A DNA stretch of 64,000 nucleotides. It comes from Gaetbulibacter_A sp043876815 (lineage in GTDB: Bacteria; Bacteroidota; Bacteroidia; Flavobacteriales; Flavobacteriaceae). The position numbers and the translations under genes were made by a program. The notes under the pieces are model-generated. The model searched no databases. It saw nothing but the letters and a program-made list of their open reading frames with translations, and was not told the origin of the DNA. The stretch is from the NCBI RefSeq assembly GCF_043876815.1, contig NZ_JBAWKA010000003.1, forward strand, positions 387,985 through 451,984. Reading direction: 5' to 3'. This document shows, piece by piece, positions 16,957 through 26,512 of this stretch (positions are counted from its first letter, which is position 1; every line of letters starts with the position of its first letter).

Positions 16957-18914
16957 TAATTTAGGACTTTAACTTCAGACTCAAAATTATTTATGGCGTC
17001 TAGTCGTGCGTTTAATTGCTCAAGTTCTTCCGGCGAAACAGAGTAAAATTCCGAATCTGCATTAATTTTGAAAGGCTCTCCGGAATAGGGTTTTTTATAT
17101 TCGTTTTCCAGAGTATGGTCTAAAATCCATTTTTCCAAATCGGTTCTTGTAATGGTTCCCCTAAGATATTTTTCAATAATCAAGCTAGCAATTTTTCCCG
17201 CATACCGACTTCCCCAGTATCCATTTTCGACAAAAACAGCCAACGCGATCTTAGGGTTGTCTTTTGGCGCAAAGGCCACGAAAATAGAATGATCTGTTAA
17301 TTGGGTTTTTTTACCATCAACGTTAACAAAATTTTCGGCAGTTCCTGTTTTACCGCAAATTTCAATACCATTTACCTGAATATACTTGGCCGTTCCTTTG
17401 TTATAAACATCGAACATTCCCTCTATGACAGGTTCAAAATTTTCTTTATCAATGGTAGTGTAATTTGGTGTTGTATATTTTGAATCGATACTTTCATCCT
17501 CAATTGACTTGATAATATGAGGCGTATAAAAATAACCTCTATTTGCTATAGCTGCAGCCATATTTGCCAATTGAACGGGGGTTGTTTCAACTTCACCCTG
17601 GCCTATGGCATTGGATAAGTTAAAGGTTGATGCCCAGCGATTTTCCCCATACCATCGGTTATAGAAATCGCCATCAGGAATACGTCCCGGACGCCCTACA
17701 TTTAAATCGTAGCCCAAGTAATCACCAAGTCCAAAACTTCTTAAATGCTCGCTCCATGCATTCAAACCTTTGGACGGCTTATCGTATTTTTCTACAATTC
17801 TGCGATATACATTTGCAAAATATGCATTGCAAGATTCGTATATTCCTTTGTTCATGTTAACAACAGGAGCGTGTGCATGGCAACCCATTAATTTTTTACT
17901 GCCGTAATAGTACCCATGCCTGCAAGTAAACTGGTCTCTGGGAGTGATGACGTTTTCCTGTAAGCCAATAAGAGCATTTAGGACTTTAAAAGGAGACCCT
18001 GGTGGATATTGGGCTTGCAAGCTTCGATCGAAAAGTGGTTTTGCGATGGAGTCATTGTACAGTTTGGTAAAATTTTTAGAACGTTCACGACCCACTAAAG
18101 TGTTAGGGTCGTAAGTTGGGGCTGAAACCATGGTTAAAATTTCTCCGGTTGATGGTTCAATAGCAATAATCCCGCCTCGCTTATTTTGCATTAGTAATTC
18201 ACCGTAAGCTTGTAATTTAGCATCTATAGTTATAGTGATATCCTTTCCCTGAACGGGAATCGTATCGAATTTACCTTCTTTGTAAGGACCAATATTTCTA
18301 TTAAAACGATCTTTTTGAATGAACTTTATACCTTTTTCTCCACGTAAAACTTCTTCATATGAAGCTTCAATGCCTTGTTTGCCAATTAAATCACCCATCT
18401 TATAATAGGGGTCTTTTTCAATATTCGTTCGATTTACCTCTCCAATATCGCCCAAAACATTAGCCCCTATGGAAGTCTCATAACTTCTCAGGGAACGTTT
18501 CTGGATATAAAACCCTTCAAATTTTCGCATTTTCTCCTGCAATACGGCATAATCTTCTTTAGACAGATGGGATATAAATACGGAAGGCAGTCGAGGTGAA
18601 TAATTTGTGGCTCTATTCAGTTTTTTATCATAAGTGTCTCTGTCTATTTTCAGCAATGCACAAAATTCCTGAATATCAAATTCTCTTACCTCTCTGGGAA
18701 TAACCATGACATCATAAGAAGGCTGGTTGGAAACTAATAACCTGCCGTTACGGTCGTATACAAAACCTCGTTTTGGATAATCATAAACTTTCCTAATAGC
18801 ATTGTCTTCAAATAGATTTTCATCATTAGACGTGTAGACTTGCAGGTAAAATAGCCTTGAAATAAAAAGCACACCTGTAAATAAAATGGATATGAAAAGT
18901 AAAAACTGTCTCAT
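16956..18914 (-). CDS. mrdA: Penicillin-binding protein 2 (elongasome transpeptidase)
   Basis: The 652-residue protein crosslinks peptidoglycan in the rod complex with RodA. An N-terminal membrane anchor (about 3-25) is followed by the dimerisation domain (about 45-230) and the transpeptidase domain, with SPFK (SxxK, active Ser; the usual Thr after Ser is Pro here), SCN (SxN) and KTGTAE (KTG). The N-terminal YPKRGFVYDRNGRLLVSNQP is typical of PBP2. It lies one base after mreD and overlaps rodA by one base. Confidence 0.96.
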   Translation of the reverse strand: MRQFLLFISILFTGVLFISRLFYLQVYTSNDENLFEDNAIRKVYDYPKRGFVYDRNGRLLVSNQPSYDVMVIPREVREFDIQEFCALLKIDRDTYDKKLNRATNYSPRLPSVFISHLSKEDYAVLQEKMRKFEGFYIQKRSLRSYETSIGANVLGDIGEVNRTNIEKDPYYKMGDLIGKQGIEASYEEVLRGEKGIKFIQKDRFNRNIGPYKEGKFDTIPVQGKDITITIDAKLQAYGELLMQNKRGGIIAIEPSTGEILTMVSAPTYDPNTLVGRERSKNFTKLYNDSIAKPLFDRSLQAQYPPGSPFKVLNALIGLQENVITPRDQFTCRHGYYYGSKKLMGCHAHAPVVNMNKGIYESCNAYFANVYRRIVEKYDKPSKGLNAWSEHLRSFGLGDYLGYDLNVGRPGRIPDGDFYNRWYGENRWASTFNLSNAIGQGEVETTPVQLANMAAAIANRGYFYTPHIIKSIEDESIDSKYTTPNYTTIDKENFEPVIEGMFDVYNKGTAKYIQVNGIEICGKTGTAENFVNVDGKKTQLTDHSIFVAFAPKDNPKIALAVFVENGYWGSRYAGKIASLIIEKYLRGTITRTDLEKWILDHTLENEYKKPYSGEPFKINADSEFYSVSPEELEQLNARLDAINNFESEVKVLN

Positions 18915-18915
18915 A

Positions 18916-19419
18916 TTAATTTCTCCTACTAAAAATAACGGTAAAAATGATACTTAAGAAAATAGTGAAAATTCCTGAAAATAACGTTTTTTTGAGTACG
19001 AATAGTATTTTGGATATGCTAAAAATTTCTAAATAGAATAATACAAAATGATGGATCAAAACCAAAAGGCTAATATAAACGAGTTTCGATCCTAAATCGA
19101 GGGCATTGAACTTTATTTTTTGATTTTCATACATCACACCAAAGGCGAATTTTAAAATAACGGGTCGAGCATAGGCAATCGTTACTGAAGATGCGGCATG
19201 TATTCCACCTGAATCCAAAAACATATCAACGCATACTCCAATAAAAAAGCTCGCTAACATAAATAAAATCCGATTGCTTTTTACGGGATAGAAAGCAATG
19301 AATAATATATAGACATATGGATTAATGTAACCCAAAAAATTGACATGGTTAAATAAGATTACCTGAGCCAATAAAAGCACTATAAACCGGATTGTATTGA
19401 TTGGTATCAGTGTGGTCAT
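18916..19419 (-). CDS. mreD: Rod shape-determining protein MreD
   Basis: A 167-residue, very hydrophobic protein with five or six membrane spans and the MreD-like segment GYINPYVYILFIAFYPVKSN. MreD links MreB and MreC to the peptidoglycan enzymes. Sequence conservation of MreD is low in general, so the position between mreC (one-base overlap) and mrdA (one base apart) is the main support. Confidence 0.9.
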   Translation of the reverse strand: MTTLIPINTIRFIVLLLAQVILFNHVNFLGYINPYVYILFIAFYPVKSNRILFMLASFFIGVCVDMFLDSGGIHAASSVTIAYARPVILKFAFGVMYENQKIKFNALDLGSKLVYISLLVLIHHFVLFYLEIFSISKILFVLKKTLFSGIFTIFLSIIFTVIFSRRN

Positions 19420-20240
19420 TAATTGTCCTCGTTATTTAAAAGGGCCTTAATTTCTGGGGCATCTTTATTTTCAATGATATAAACATGTTCCAGGTTGGTC
19501 ATGTCATTGAATAGATTAACCTGAATTTCATAAAAGTTTTCTGCTGCGTCGAGTTTAAAATCTGAAATATATCCAATATTTACACCTTTAGGAAAAATTA
19601 TGGAGCGGCCAGAGGTTACAATAGTGTCTCCAATGCGCACAGGAGCTATTTTTTCAACATCAAAAAGTTGAACGATATTCGGGTTTTTGCCGTTCCAGAT
19701 TAGCGTTCCAAAATGGTTGGATTTTTTGAGTTTAGCACTAATTCTACTTGAGGTATTCAAAATTGAGATCACCGTGGCATAGTGTTTACTGGTATGGTCT
19801 ATAATGCCAATGATTCCTTTAGACGAAATTACCCCAAGATCTTCTTTTATACTGTCTTTTTTACCCTTATTAAGTAATAAAAAATTATCGGTAGCCGCGT
19901 AATTATTTCTTATAATATTAGCGCTGGTAAATTTATATTTCTGATCAAATCTACTTGAATCAGTAAATACAGAATCGGGAGTTATTTGAGAATTGAAGAG
20001 CATGGATTTTAATTCCTTGTTTTCTTCAACGAGTAGTTCATTTTGCGATTTCAAATGAAAATACTGCGAGATATTGTTTGTGGTATTCAACAAACCACCC
20101 GAAATAAAATTAGCCGAGTTTATAAATTTACTTTTATGAAAGTCGTGGGATTGAATGGTAAATACCAGAGAAATTAAAAACAGCAACAAGAACAACAAGA
20201 AGTTTTTGTTTCTTATTATAAAATTAATAATTTGTTGCAT
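19419..20240 (-). CDS. mreC: Rod shape-determining protein MreC
   Basis: A 273-residue protein with an N-terminal membrane anchor (about 12-30), a coiled coil (about 60-85, QNELLVEENKELKSMLFN) and the beta-rich periplasmic domain with GIIGIIDHTSKHYATVISIL and VNIGYISDFKLDAAENFYEI. MreC is the scaffold that activates the elongation synthases. It starts 17 bases after mreB and overlaps mreD by one base. Confidence 0.95.
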   Translation of the reverse strand: MQQIINFIIRNKNFLLFLLLFLISLVFTIQSHDFHKSKFINSANFISGGLLNTTNNISQYFHLKSQNELLVEENKELKSMLFNSQITPDSVFTDSSRFDQKYKFTSANIIRNNYAATDNFLLLNKGKKDSIKEDLGVISSKGIIGIIDHTSKHYATVISILNTSSRISAKLKKSNHFGTLIWNGKNPNIVQLFDVEKIAPVRIGDTIVTSGRSIIFPKGVNIGYISDFKLDAAENFYEIQVNLFNDMTNLEHVYIIENKDAPEIKALLNNEDN

Positions 20241-20257
20241 GAGCTATTTCAGGATTT

Positions 20258-21286
20258 CTATTTTATCAATACGCTTTTGTATTTAGGTATGTTTTTAAGC
20301 GTTATTCCTGTACCTCTAACTACGGCACGAAGTGGATCCTCAGCGATATAAACCGGTAGATCTGTTTTTTGCGACAGGCGTTTGTCTAAACCGCGAAGCA
20401 TCGAACCGCCACCAGCTAAGTAAATACCTGTATTATAAATATCGGCAGCTAACTCCGGTGGTGTTTGCCCTAGAGTTTCCATAACGGCGTCTTCGATACG
20501 TAAAATGGATTTATCCAAAGCTTTGGCAATTTCACGGTAAGAAATTGAAACTTGCTTTGGCTTTCCAGTTAAGAGATCACGCCCCTGAACACTCATGTCC
20601 TCAGGTGGTAATTCGAGATCTTCGGTAGCTGCTCCAATTTGGATCTTAATTTTTTCCGCGGTCCGTTCACCTACATATAAGTTATGTTGGGTACGCATGT
20701 AATACACGATGTCGTTAGTAAATACATCACCCGCAATTTTGACGGATTTATCACAAACAATACCGCCCAAAGCAATCACAGCAATTTCAGTAGTACCACC
20801 ACCAATATCAACAACCATATTTCCTTTTGGCTGCATAATATCCACACCAATACCAATAGCAGCAGCCATCGGCTCGTGAATCAAATACACCTCTTTTCCA
20901 TTAACGCGTTCAGCACTTTCCTTTACGGCACGCATCTCAACCTCTGTAATACCGGAAGGAATACAAATAACCATCCGAAGGGCAGGAGAGAAGAAACGTT
21001 TTTTAAGCGCCGGAATATTTTTTATAAACATACTGATCATCTGCTCAGAGGCATCAAAATCAGCAATCACTCCATCTTTTAAGGGTCTTATGGTTTTAAT
21101 ATTCTCGTGCGTTTTACCCTGCATGAGACTAGCTTCTTGTCCAACAGCAATGATTTTTCCGGAAACCCGGTCCCGAGCCACGATAGATGGGGAATCAACT
21201 ACTACTTTGTCGTTATGAATGATTAATGTGTTGGCTGTACCTAAATCTATGGCAATTTCCTCAGTTAGGAAGTCAAAAAATCCCAT
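20258..21286 (-). CDS. mreB: Rod shape-determining protein MreB (bacterial actin)
   Basis: MreB forms membrane-bound filaments that guide lateral wall synthesis. The 342-residue product has the actin-fold nucleotide motifs EIAIDLGTANTLI at the N-terminus, MVVDIGGGTTEIAVIALGGI near 157 and GIYLAGGGSMLRGLDKRLSQ near 288. It is the first gene of the mreB-mreC-mreD-mrdA-rodA operon. A TAATTTTG -7-like element lies about 85 bases upstream (21371-21378, reverse strand) without a clear -33 element. Confidence 0.98.
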   Translation of the reverse strand: MGFFDFLTEEIAIDLGTANTLIIHNDKVVVDSPSIVARDRVSGKIIAVGQEASLMQGKTHENIKTIRPLKDGVIADFDASEQMISMFIKNIPALKKRFFSPALRMVICIPSGITEVEMRAVKESAERVNGKEVYLIHEPMAAAIGIGVDIMQPKGNMVVDIGGGTTEIAVIALGGIVCDKSVKIAGDVFTNDIVYYMRTQHNLYVGERTAEKIKIQIGAATEDLELPPEDMSVQGRDLLTGKPKQVSISYREIAKALDKSILRIEDAVMETLGQTPPELAADIYNTGIYLAGGGSMLRGLDKRLSQKTDLPVYIAEDPLRAVVRGTGITLKNIPKYKSVLIK

Positions 21287-21458
21287 GGGCTATAAATGCT
21301 TTTTATTGGTTTAAAAACGAATCTCGTAAATGTAATAAAACTTACTCAAAAATTTCGGTATTCGAAGGCTCAAAATTATAATGATTTTTTGTCTCTTGTT
21401 CTTATACGCAGTTTATCTATTATTAGATGTTTTCTGCGATTAAATCTGTGACTGAATT

Positions 21459-22991
21459 TTAGTGTTTGAAGTGTCGGGTTCCTGTCATAACCATCGCCAC
21501 GCCATGATCATTACAATAGTCGATACTTAACTGATCTTTTATAGAACCACCCGGTTGAATGACTGAAGTAATTCCAGCTTTATCAGCAATTTCTACACAA
21601 TCCGGAAACGGGAAGAAGGCATCACTAGCCATAGCTGATCCGTTTAGGTCGAATTTAAAAGATAGGGCTTTATGAATGGCCTGATTTAAAGCATCCACAC
21701 GACTGGTTTGCCCCGTTCCGCTAGCACAAAGTTGTTTGTCTTTCACTAGCACAATCGTATTCGATTTGGTGTGCTTACAAATTTTTGAAGCGAATAACAG
21801 GTCTTCAATTTGGGCTTCTGTTGGCTCTACCTTGGTTGCATTTTTTAGATCCGTTTTAGAATCTGTAACCAAATCCTTATCCTGAACAAGCGTACCATTC
21901 AAACAAGTTCTTAAGGTTGTTTTTGGTAATTCAATGTCTTTTAGGATCAATAGAATTCTGTTTTTCTTCCCTTTTAATATTTCTAAAGCTTCTTCAGAAT
22001 ACGAAGGTGCGATTACCACCTCGCAGAAAAGTTTGTGAATTTCTTCAGCAGTCGCTTTATCAATCTCGGTGTTACTAATTAAAATTCCGCCGAATGCTGA
22101 AACAGGATCTCCTGCAAGGGCATCAACGTATGCCTTATGGATACTATCGCGTTGAGCTAATCCGCAAGCATTATTGTGTTTTAAAATAGCGAATGTTGGT
22201 GCCTCACCTTTAAATTCGTTCATCAAATTAACCGCGGCATCCACGTCTAACAAATTATTGTAGCTCAATTCTTTACCGTGAAGTTTATCGAACATGGCAT
22301 CAAAATCACCATAGAACACACCCTTTTGATGCGGGTTTTCCCCATAGCGCAAGGTCTTGCCGTTTGGTTCACTTAACTTCAGAACAGAGGCGTTTTCGGT
22401 CGTATTGAAGTAATTGAAAATTGCCGTATCATAATGTGATGACACATTGAAGGCATTAGCTGCAAAACGCTTACGATCTTCTTCAGAGGTCACGCCATTT
22501 TTTTCGGTTAGAAGTTCTAAAATTCCAGGATAATCTTCAACTGTAGCCACACACATCACATCAGCATAATTTTTAGCTGCAGCACGGATCAGTGAAATCC
22601 CTCCGATATCAATCTTTTCAATAATATCCTGATGACTTGCACCCGAAGCTACCGTGTTTTCGAATGGGTATAAATCTACGATCACCAAATCGATCTGGGG
22701 AATGTTATATTCCGCTAATTCTGCTACATCACCATCATGATTTTGTCTGTTTAAAATCCCTCCAAAAACTTTCGGATGAAGGGTTTTAACGCGGCCGCCC
22801 AAAATAGAAGGATAGGAGGTAACGTCTTCCACGGGAACAACCGGGATATCCATTTCTTTTATAAACTTTTCAGTGCCGCCTGTTGAATAAATCGTGACAC
22901 CTTGTTCGTGTAGTTTTTTTACGATGGGGCCTAATCCGTTTTTACTAAATACTGAAATTAAGGCTGATGAAATGGTTTTATTGTTACTCAT
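21459..22991 (-). CDS. purH: Bifunctional AICAR transformylase/IMP cyclohydrolase
   Basis: PurH carries out the last two steps of purine synthesis, formylating AICAR and closing the ring to IMP. The 510-residue protein has the N-terminal cyclohydrolase MGS-like domain (about 1-190; STGGTEKFIKE, SYPSILGGRVKTLHPKVFGG) and the C-terminal transformylase with the active-site LKHNNACG and the family ending VIQPGGSIKDQLSIDYCNDH and GTRHFKH. It stands alone, with its own probable promoter, upstream of mreB on the same strand. Confidence 0.98.
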   Translation of the reverse strand: MSNNKTISSALISVFSKNGLGPIVKKLHEQGVTIYSTGGTEKFIKEMDIPVVPVEDVTSYPSILGGRVKTLHPKVFGGILNRQNHDGDVAELAEYNIPQIDLVIVDLYPFENTVASGASHQDIIEKIDIGGISLIRAAAKNYADVMCVATVEDYPGILELLTEKNGVTSEEDRKRFAANAFNVSSHYDTAIFNYFNTTENASVLKLSEPNGKTLRYGENPHQKGVFYGDFDAMFDKLHGKELSYNNLLDVDAAVNLMNEFKGEAPTFAILKHNNACGLAQRDSIHKAYVDALAGDPVSAFGGILISNTEIDKATAEEIHKLFCEVVIAPSYSEEALEILKGKKNRILLILKDIELPKTTLRTCLNGTLVQDKDLVTDSKTDLKNATKVEPTEAQIEDLLFASKICKHTKSNTIVLVKDKQLCASGTGQTSRVDALNQAIHKALSFKFDLNGSAMASDAFFPFPDCVEIADKAGITSVIQPGGSIKDQLSIDYCNDHGVAMVMTGTRHFKH

Positions 22992-23048
22992 TTTGGGTTG
23001 TGTTCTATTAGTCTTTTAAAAATAATTATCGCGCCAGAGCATGATATG

Positions 23049-23056
23049 CAAAAGTA
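23049..23056 (-). promoter_or_regulatory. -7 element of the purH promoter
   Basis: TACTTTTG on the reverse strand matches TAnnTTTG and lies 58 bases upstream of the purH start. No clear TTG element is visible at the usual distance. Confidence 0.5.
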
Positions 23057-23136
23057 CTTATTTACTTTAGAAAAAGAGAGTGTAGCTAATTGAAAATCGA
23101 GATGATTTTTCAACGAAACCCGAAAGTTGTTAACAA

Positions 23137-23592
23137 CTATAAAATTCCGGCAACTTCAGCACACACGAACTCTAAAAAGCGTTCGTCAGCCTCAGTGAAA
23201 GGGTCTGGAGTATTGGAATCGATATCAATCTGACCCACATTTTCACCGTTTACAAAAATAGGGATCACAATTTCAGCTTTTACAGTAATACTACAGGCTA
23301 TATAATTGTCTTGTGCGGTGACATCGGGTACCACAAAATTTTTATTGCTCACCGCGACCTGTCCACAAATACCTTTTCCGAACGGAATAATCGTGTGATC
23401 TGTAGGTGCTCCTACATAGGGACCTAATTTCAGTTCGTTCTTATCGCCGTTCTTAAAATAAAACCCTACCCAATTGTAATAGTTAACATGGGCTTCCAGT
23501 AACTGACATACCTGGAATAAACGTGTGTCTTTGTTTAAAGTATTATTGGAAATAATGGTCTTTACCTGTGGTTTCAAAGTATCAAAAATCAT
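23137..23592 (-). CDS. GAF domain protein, probable free methionine-(R)-sulfoxide reductase
   Basis: A single GAF domain of 151 residues, starting at MIFDTLKPQVKTIISNN (an upstream ATG seven codons earlier is less likely, as it would overlap the promoter element). It carries GKGICGQVA and the segment NYIACSITVKAEIVIPIFVN, then GQIDIDSNTPDPFTEADERF. The two cysteines correspond to those of free methionine-R-sulfoxide reductases such as E. coli YebR, which repair oxidised free methionine with thioredoxin. A third family cysteine is not obvious, so a simple ligand-binding GAF protein remains possible. Confidence 0.8.
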   Translation of the reverse strand: MIFDTLKPQVKTIISNNTLNKDTRLFQVCQLLEAHVNYYNWVGFYFKNGDKNELKLGPYVGAPTDHTIIPFGKGICGQVAVSNKNFVVPDVTAQDNYIACSITVKAEIVIPIFVNGENVGQIDIDSNTPDPFTEADERFLEFVCAEVAGIL

Positions 23593-23610
23593 GACAATAA
23601 ATTTAAGGAA

Positions 23611-23618
23611 CAAAAGTA
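23611..23618 (-). promoter_or_regulatory. -7 element of the GAF protein promoter
   Basis: TACTTTTG on the reverse strand matches TAnnTTTG and ends 19 bases before the chosen ATG, leaving a short leader. No TTG element is evident upstream. Confidence 0.5.
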
Positions 23619-23637
23619 TTTAAAAAGACCTAGTTTT

Positions 23638-26349
23638 TTATCCTTTTTTTGATGAAGATTGATTATTTCCTAAACGGTAGGTATAGCTTAATATAACATA
23701 ACGTCCTAAACTTGGCGTGGTATTTTCTTCGAAATAGTTAACTGTACTCCGTCTGTATATATCGATATTTTGATTTAAAAGATCTATTAATACTAGTTTT
23801 ATTAACTGATTGTTATTCTCTGAAAATGTATATGATAAAGCCGCATTCCAGAGAGGTAATTTTTCATCAGGACTGAATTTATTATCTGTAAAAATGATAT
23901 AATTTAGTTGACTATTGAAATTAAATTTTTCAGAAATGTCGTAATCAAAGGAAGTATAATAATCCTGTCTTTGGAAAGTGCGGTTCAAATCATCAACCAA
24001 TGAGAAGGAAGTTTGGTTGGTATCAAAGGAAAGTCCGGTTTTTAAATCGAGGTTCCGTTTGTTAGTGTTTTCAAACCAAAAATTAAAGGCGAAATCCTGA
24101 GTGATAACATCGTTTAGTTCATTGTTTATTAATGTATTGGATGTTCTAAATAGATTTTTATTTTTTAATGTATAACGAATTCCTAATGACTTTATTTTTT
24201 TACTGAAGCTTAATGTTGTTCTTAGAAGTTTATTTTGTCCACTGTTTATAAACGAGTGTGTTCGCACAAAATCGTTTATAACAACATTCGAATTGATAGC
24301 ATCATCTATGAATTGAAATTGTATTCTTGAATGAAAACTTAGGGATGATTTAAAATCGTGAATGATATTGCTCAAGATAACTTGACTGATTTTTTCAGTT
24401 TTTAAATCGGGATTACCGGTTCGGATAGAAAAGGGATTTAAATTATTAACTACTGTAGTAATCTGGCGCGATCTGGGACTCCTTATAATTCGTTTGAAAA
24501 GTAATCGGTGTTTGGTTCCTTGTTTAGGTTTAAATTGAAACAATACCGTCGGATTTACATAAAACTGGTTTTTAACTATTGGGGAAACATCCTCAGTTCC
24601 AAAAATCCTATTCAGGTCCTGGAAGTTAACTCCGGAGGAAATAAACCATTTTGGAGTTCGGAAATTGTAAAGCAAACCAGTATCATAACTGCGTTGAATG
24701 TTGTTAAATTTAAACAAGAGGGTTTCTTCAATATTTTGATCGCTAACAGTAATTCGTTTTTGAACACCATCTTCGTTATTGACCTCGGTACTGGCTGAGC
24801 TCAGTAATTTTAATTGGTGACCCTTCCACAAAGGTTCTGAAAAATTGAAATAAAGTTTTAATTGTTTGTTCTTTTCCTTTTCATCTCTAAATGTCAGTTG
24901 TTCTTTTTGAGATTCATTCGTCTTGTCGACATTTCTAGTTATGATATTGTTTTGATCGTTAATGAAGTTTTTTTCTAAAATGGAAGATTTAATTCCGGTT
25001 ACAAAACTACGACCTGATTTTGTTAGGCGTTTAAAGTAATCTATATTGAATGATCCTGAAACATTTTTATTTTTTCTGCTAAGTTCAATGGCATTGATTC
25101 TGGAAAGTGTACCACTTTCATCAATAAATCGAACTTTTTTGTCTAAAAGGTTGGTTCTGTTATCCGAAGTAAGGCCACCACTCACTTTTATAGTATGGGT
25201 CTTATTGTGCTTACTTTCGTAGTTGTAGTTTAAATTGTGATTGTCGGTAGTATTATTAAAATTGTTGTCTGCATTTAGAATAAAATTATTGTTTGCGGCA
25301 AAATTGATTCTTTTGCTGAATGTCATTCCGTAATTATTGGAATGATTATAGAAATAATTCGCATTTAAAAACTCTTTCTCTCTAAACTCCTGACCTATAT
25401 TGATTCCTGCCACCCTTGTAGTTAAAAACCCGGTTAAACTATTCGGATTGATGGCATTGTCAGATGTTTGGTCGTCAGAATCGTCTGAAATACCATTTGC
25501 ATTTTCTAAAAAACTGCTGATGTTTGACCCCGTAATGTTTATATTATTGAATTTGCCTATAACTGAAAGCTGGGTTTTACTACTGAAGCGATTATAATTG
25601 GTATTAATAAAATATTTATCATCTAATCCAGAACCTCCCGCTATTTTTCCGAAGCCTTTGTTTTTTTGACCTGATTTTAAAGTTAAATTGATTACGACCT
25701 CTTTGTTGCCATCATCAATTCCTGTAAGTTCTGACTCATCACTTTTTTTATCAATGACTTCTACCTTCGAAATAACATCTGCCGATAAATTTTTCAATAC
25801 AATAGATGGATCACCGCTAAAAACTTCCTTGCCATCTATAAATATCCGGCGTACTTCATTACCCTGAGCTGTAATGTTTCCTTCAGAATCTATTTCAACT
25901 CCAGGGAGTTTGCCCAACAATGACTCCAGATTATCATCAGAATGCACTTTAAAGGCGCTGGCACTGTATGCTACCGTATCTTTTTTGATCTGAATCGGGA
26001 TTACGGCTGAGATTGTAACAGCATCGAGCTTATTCATGTCTTCTTCAAACTTGATATTTTTTAAATCGAGAGTGCTTCCTTTTAAGTTTACAGTTTTGTA
26101 GACTGTTTTATAACCCATAGAAGATGCTTGAAGTAAAAAAGTTCCTTTTTTGTTTTCAATAATCTTAAAAGCTCCGTATTTATCAGTAATAGTGTAGTTT
26201 ACAACCGTAGAATCTTTAACGCTTAATAGAACGATTGAGGCTAATTCAACCGGTTGGTTTTGAGGATCAAGTAATTTTCCTGTAATGGTAGTTTGGCTTA
26301 GGGAAATCTGACAAGAAATAATAAAAAAAAAGCTTAGTAGCTTTAACAT
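23638..26349 (-). CDS. TonB-dependent receptor-like outer membrane protein with carboxypeptidase-like domain
   Basis: A 903-residue protein: signal peptide (MLKLLSFFFIISCQISLSQT), a carboxypeptidase-regulatory-like domain (about 20-105, with TITGKLLDPQNQPVELASIV), a plug-like domain (about 125-220, with LLGKLPGVEIDSEGNITAQG and IFIDGKEVFSGDPS) and a long outer-membrane beta barrel. No TonB box is obvious, and the barrel is of the type found in Bacteroidota outer-membrane proteins lacking a SusD partner. Substrate unknown. It stands alone; the nearest upstream genes are groES-groEL, separated by a terminator. Confidence 0.9.
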   Translation of the reverse strand: MLKLLSFFFIISCQISLSQTTITGKLLDPQNQPVELASIVLLSVKDSTVVNYTITDKYGAFKIIENKKGTFLLQASSMGYKTVYKTVNLKGSTLDLKNIKFEEDMNKLDAVTISAVIPIQIKKDTVAYSASAFKVHSDDNLESLLGKLPGVEIDSEGNITAQGNEVRRIFIDGKEVFSGDPSIVLKNLSADVISKVEVIDKKSDESELTGIDDGNKEVVINLTLKSGQKNKGFGKIAGGSGLDDKYFINTNYNRFSSKTQLSVIGKFNNINITGSNISSFLENANGISDDSDDQTSDNAINPNSLTGFLTTRVAGINIGQEFREKEFLNANYFYNHSNNYGMTFSKRINFAANNNFILNADNNFNNTTDNHNLNYNYESKHNKTHTIKVSGGLTSDNRTNLLDKKVRFIDESGTLSRINAIELSRKNKNVSGSFNIDYFKRLTKSGRSFVTGIKSSILEKNFINDQNNIITRNVDKTNESQKEQLTFRDEKEKNKQLKLYFNFSEPLWKGHQLKLLSSASTEVNNEDGVQKRITVSDQNIEETLLFKFNNIQRSYDTGLLYNFRTPKWFISSGVNFQDLNRIFGTEDVSPIVKNQFYVNPTVLFQFKPKQGTKHRLLFKRIIRSPRSRQITTVVNNLNPFSIRTGNPDLKTEKISQVILSNIIHDFKSSLSFHSRIQFQFIDDAINSNVVINDFVRTHSFINSGQNKLLRTTLSFSKKIKSLGIRYTLKNKNLFRTSNTLINNELNDVITQDFAFNFWFENTNKRNLDLKTGLSFDTNQTSFSLVDDLNRTFQRQDYYTSFDYDISEKFNFNSQLNYIIFTDNKFSPDEKLPLWNAALSYTFSENNNQLIKLVLIDLLNQNIDIYRRSTVNYFEENTTPSLGRYVILSYTYRLGNNQSSSKKG

Positions 26350-26460
26350 AAAAAGGAATTTGAAAACGAATTCGAAGATTAATTTTACTTACACTATAAA
26401 ATTAAGACCTCTTAATTAGCAAAAGGTTTAATCAACATCAAAATTAGTTTAATATAAAAC

Positions 26461-26487
26461 AAAAAACGCCTCATAAAATGAGACGTT
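26461..26487 (-). terminator. Terminator of groES-groEL
   Basis: On the reverse strand AACGTCTCAT and ATGAGGCGTT form a 10-bp stem with one mismatch and a TTT loop, followed by a run of T residues, about 25 bases after the groEL stop. Confidence 0.85.
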
Positions 26488-26512
26488 CTTTTACAATTTA
26501 TAAGCGTGACTT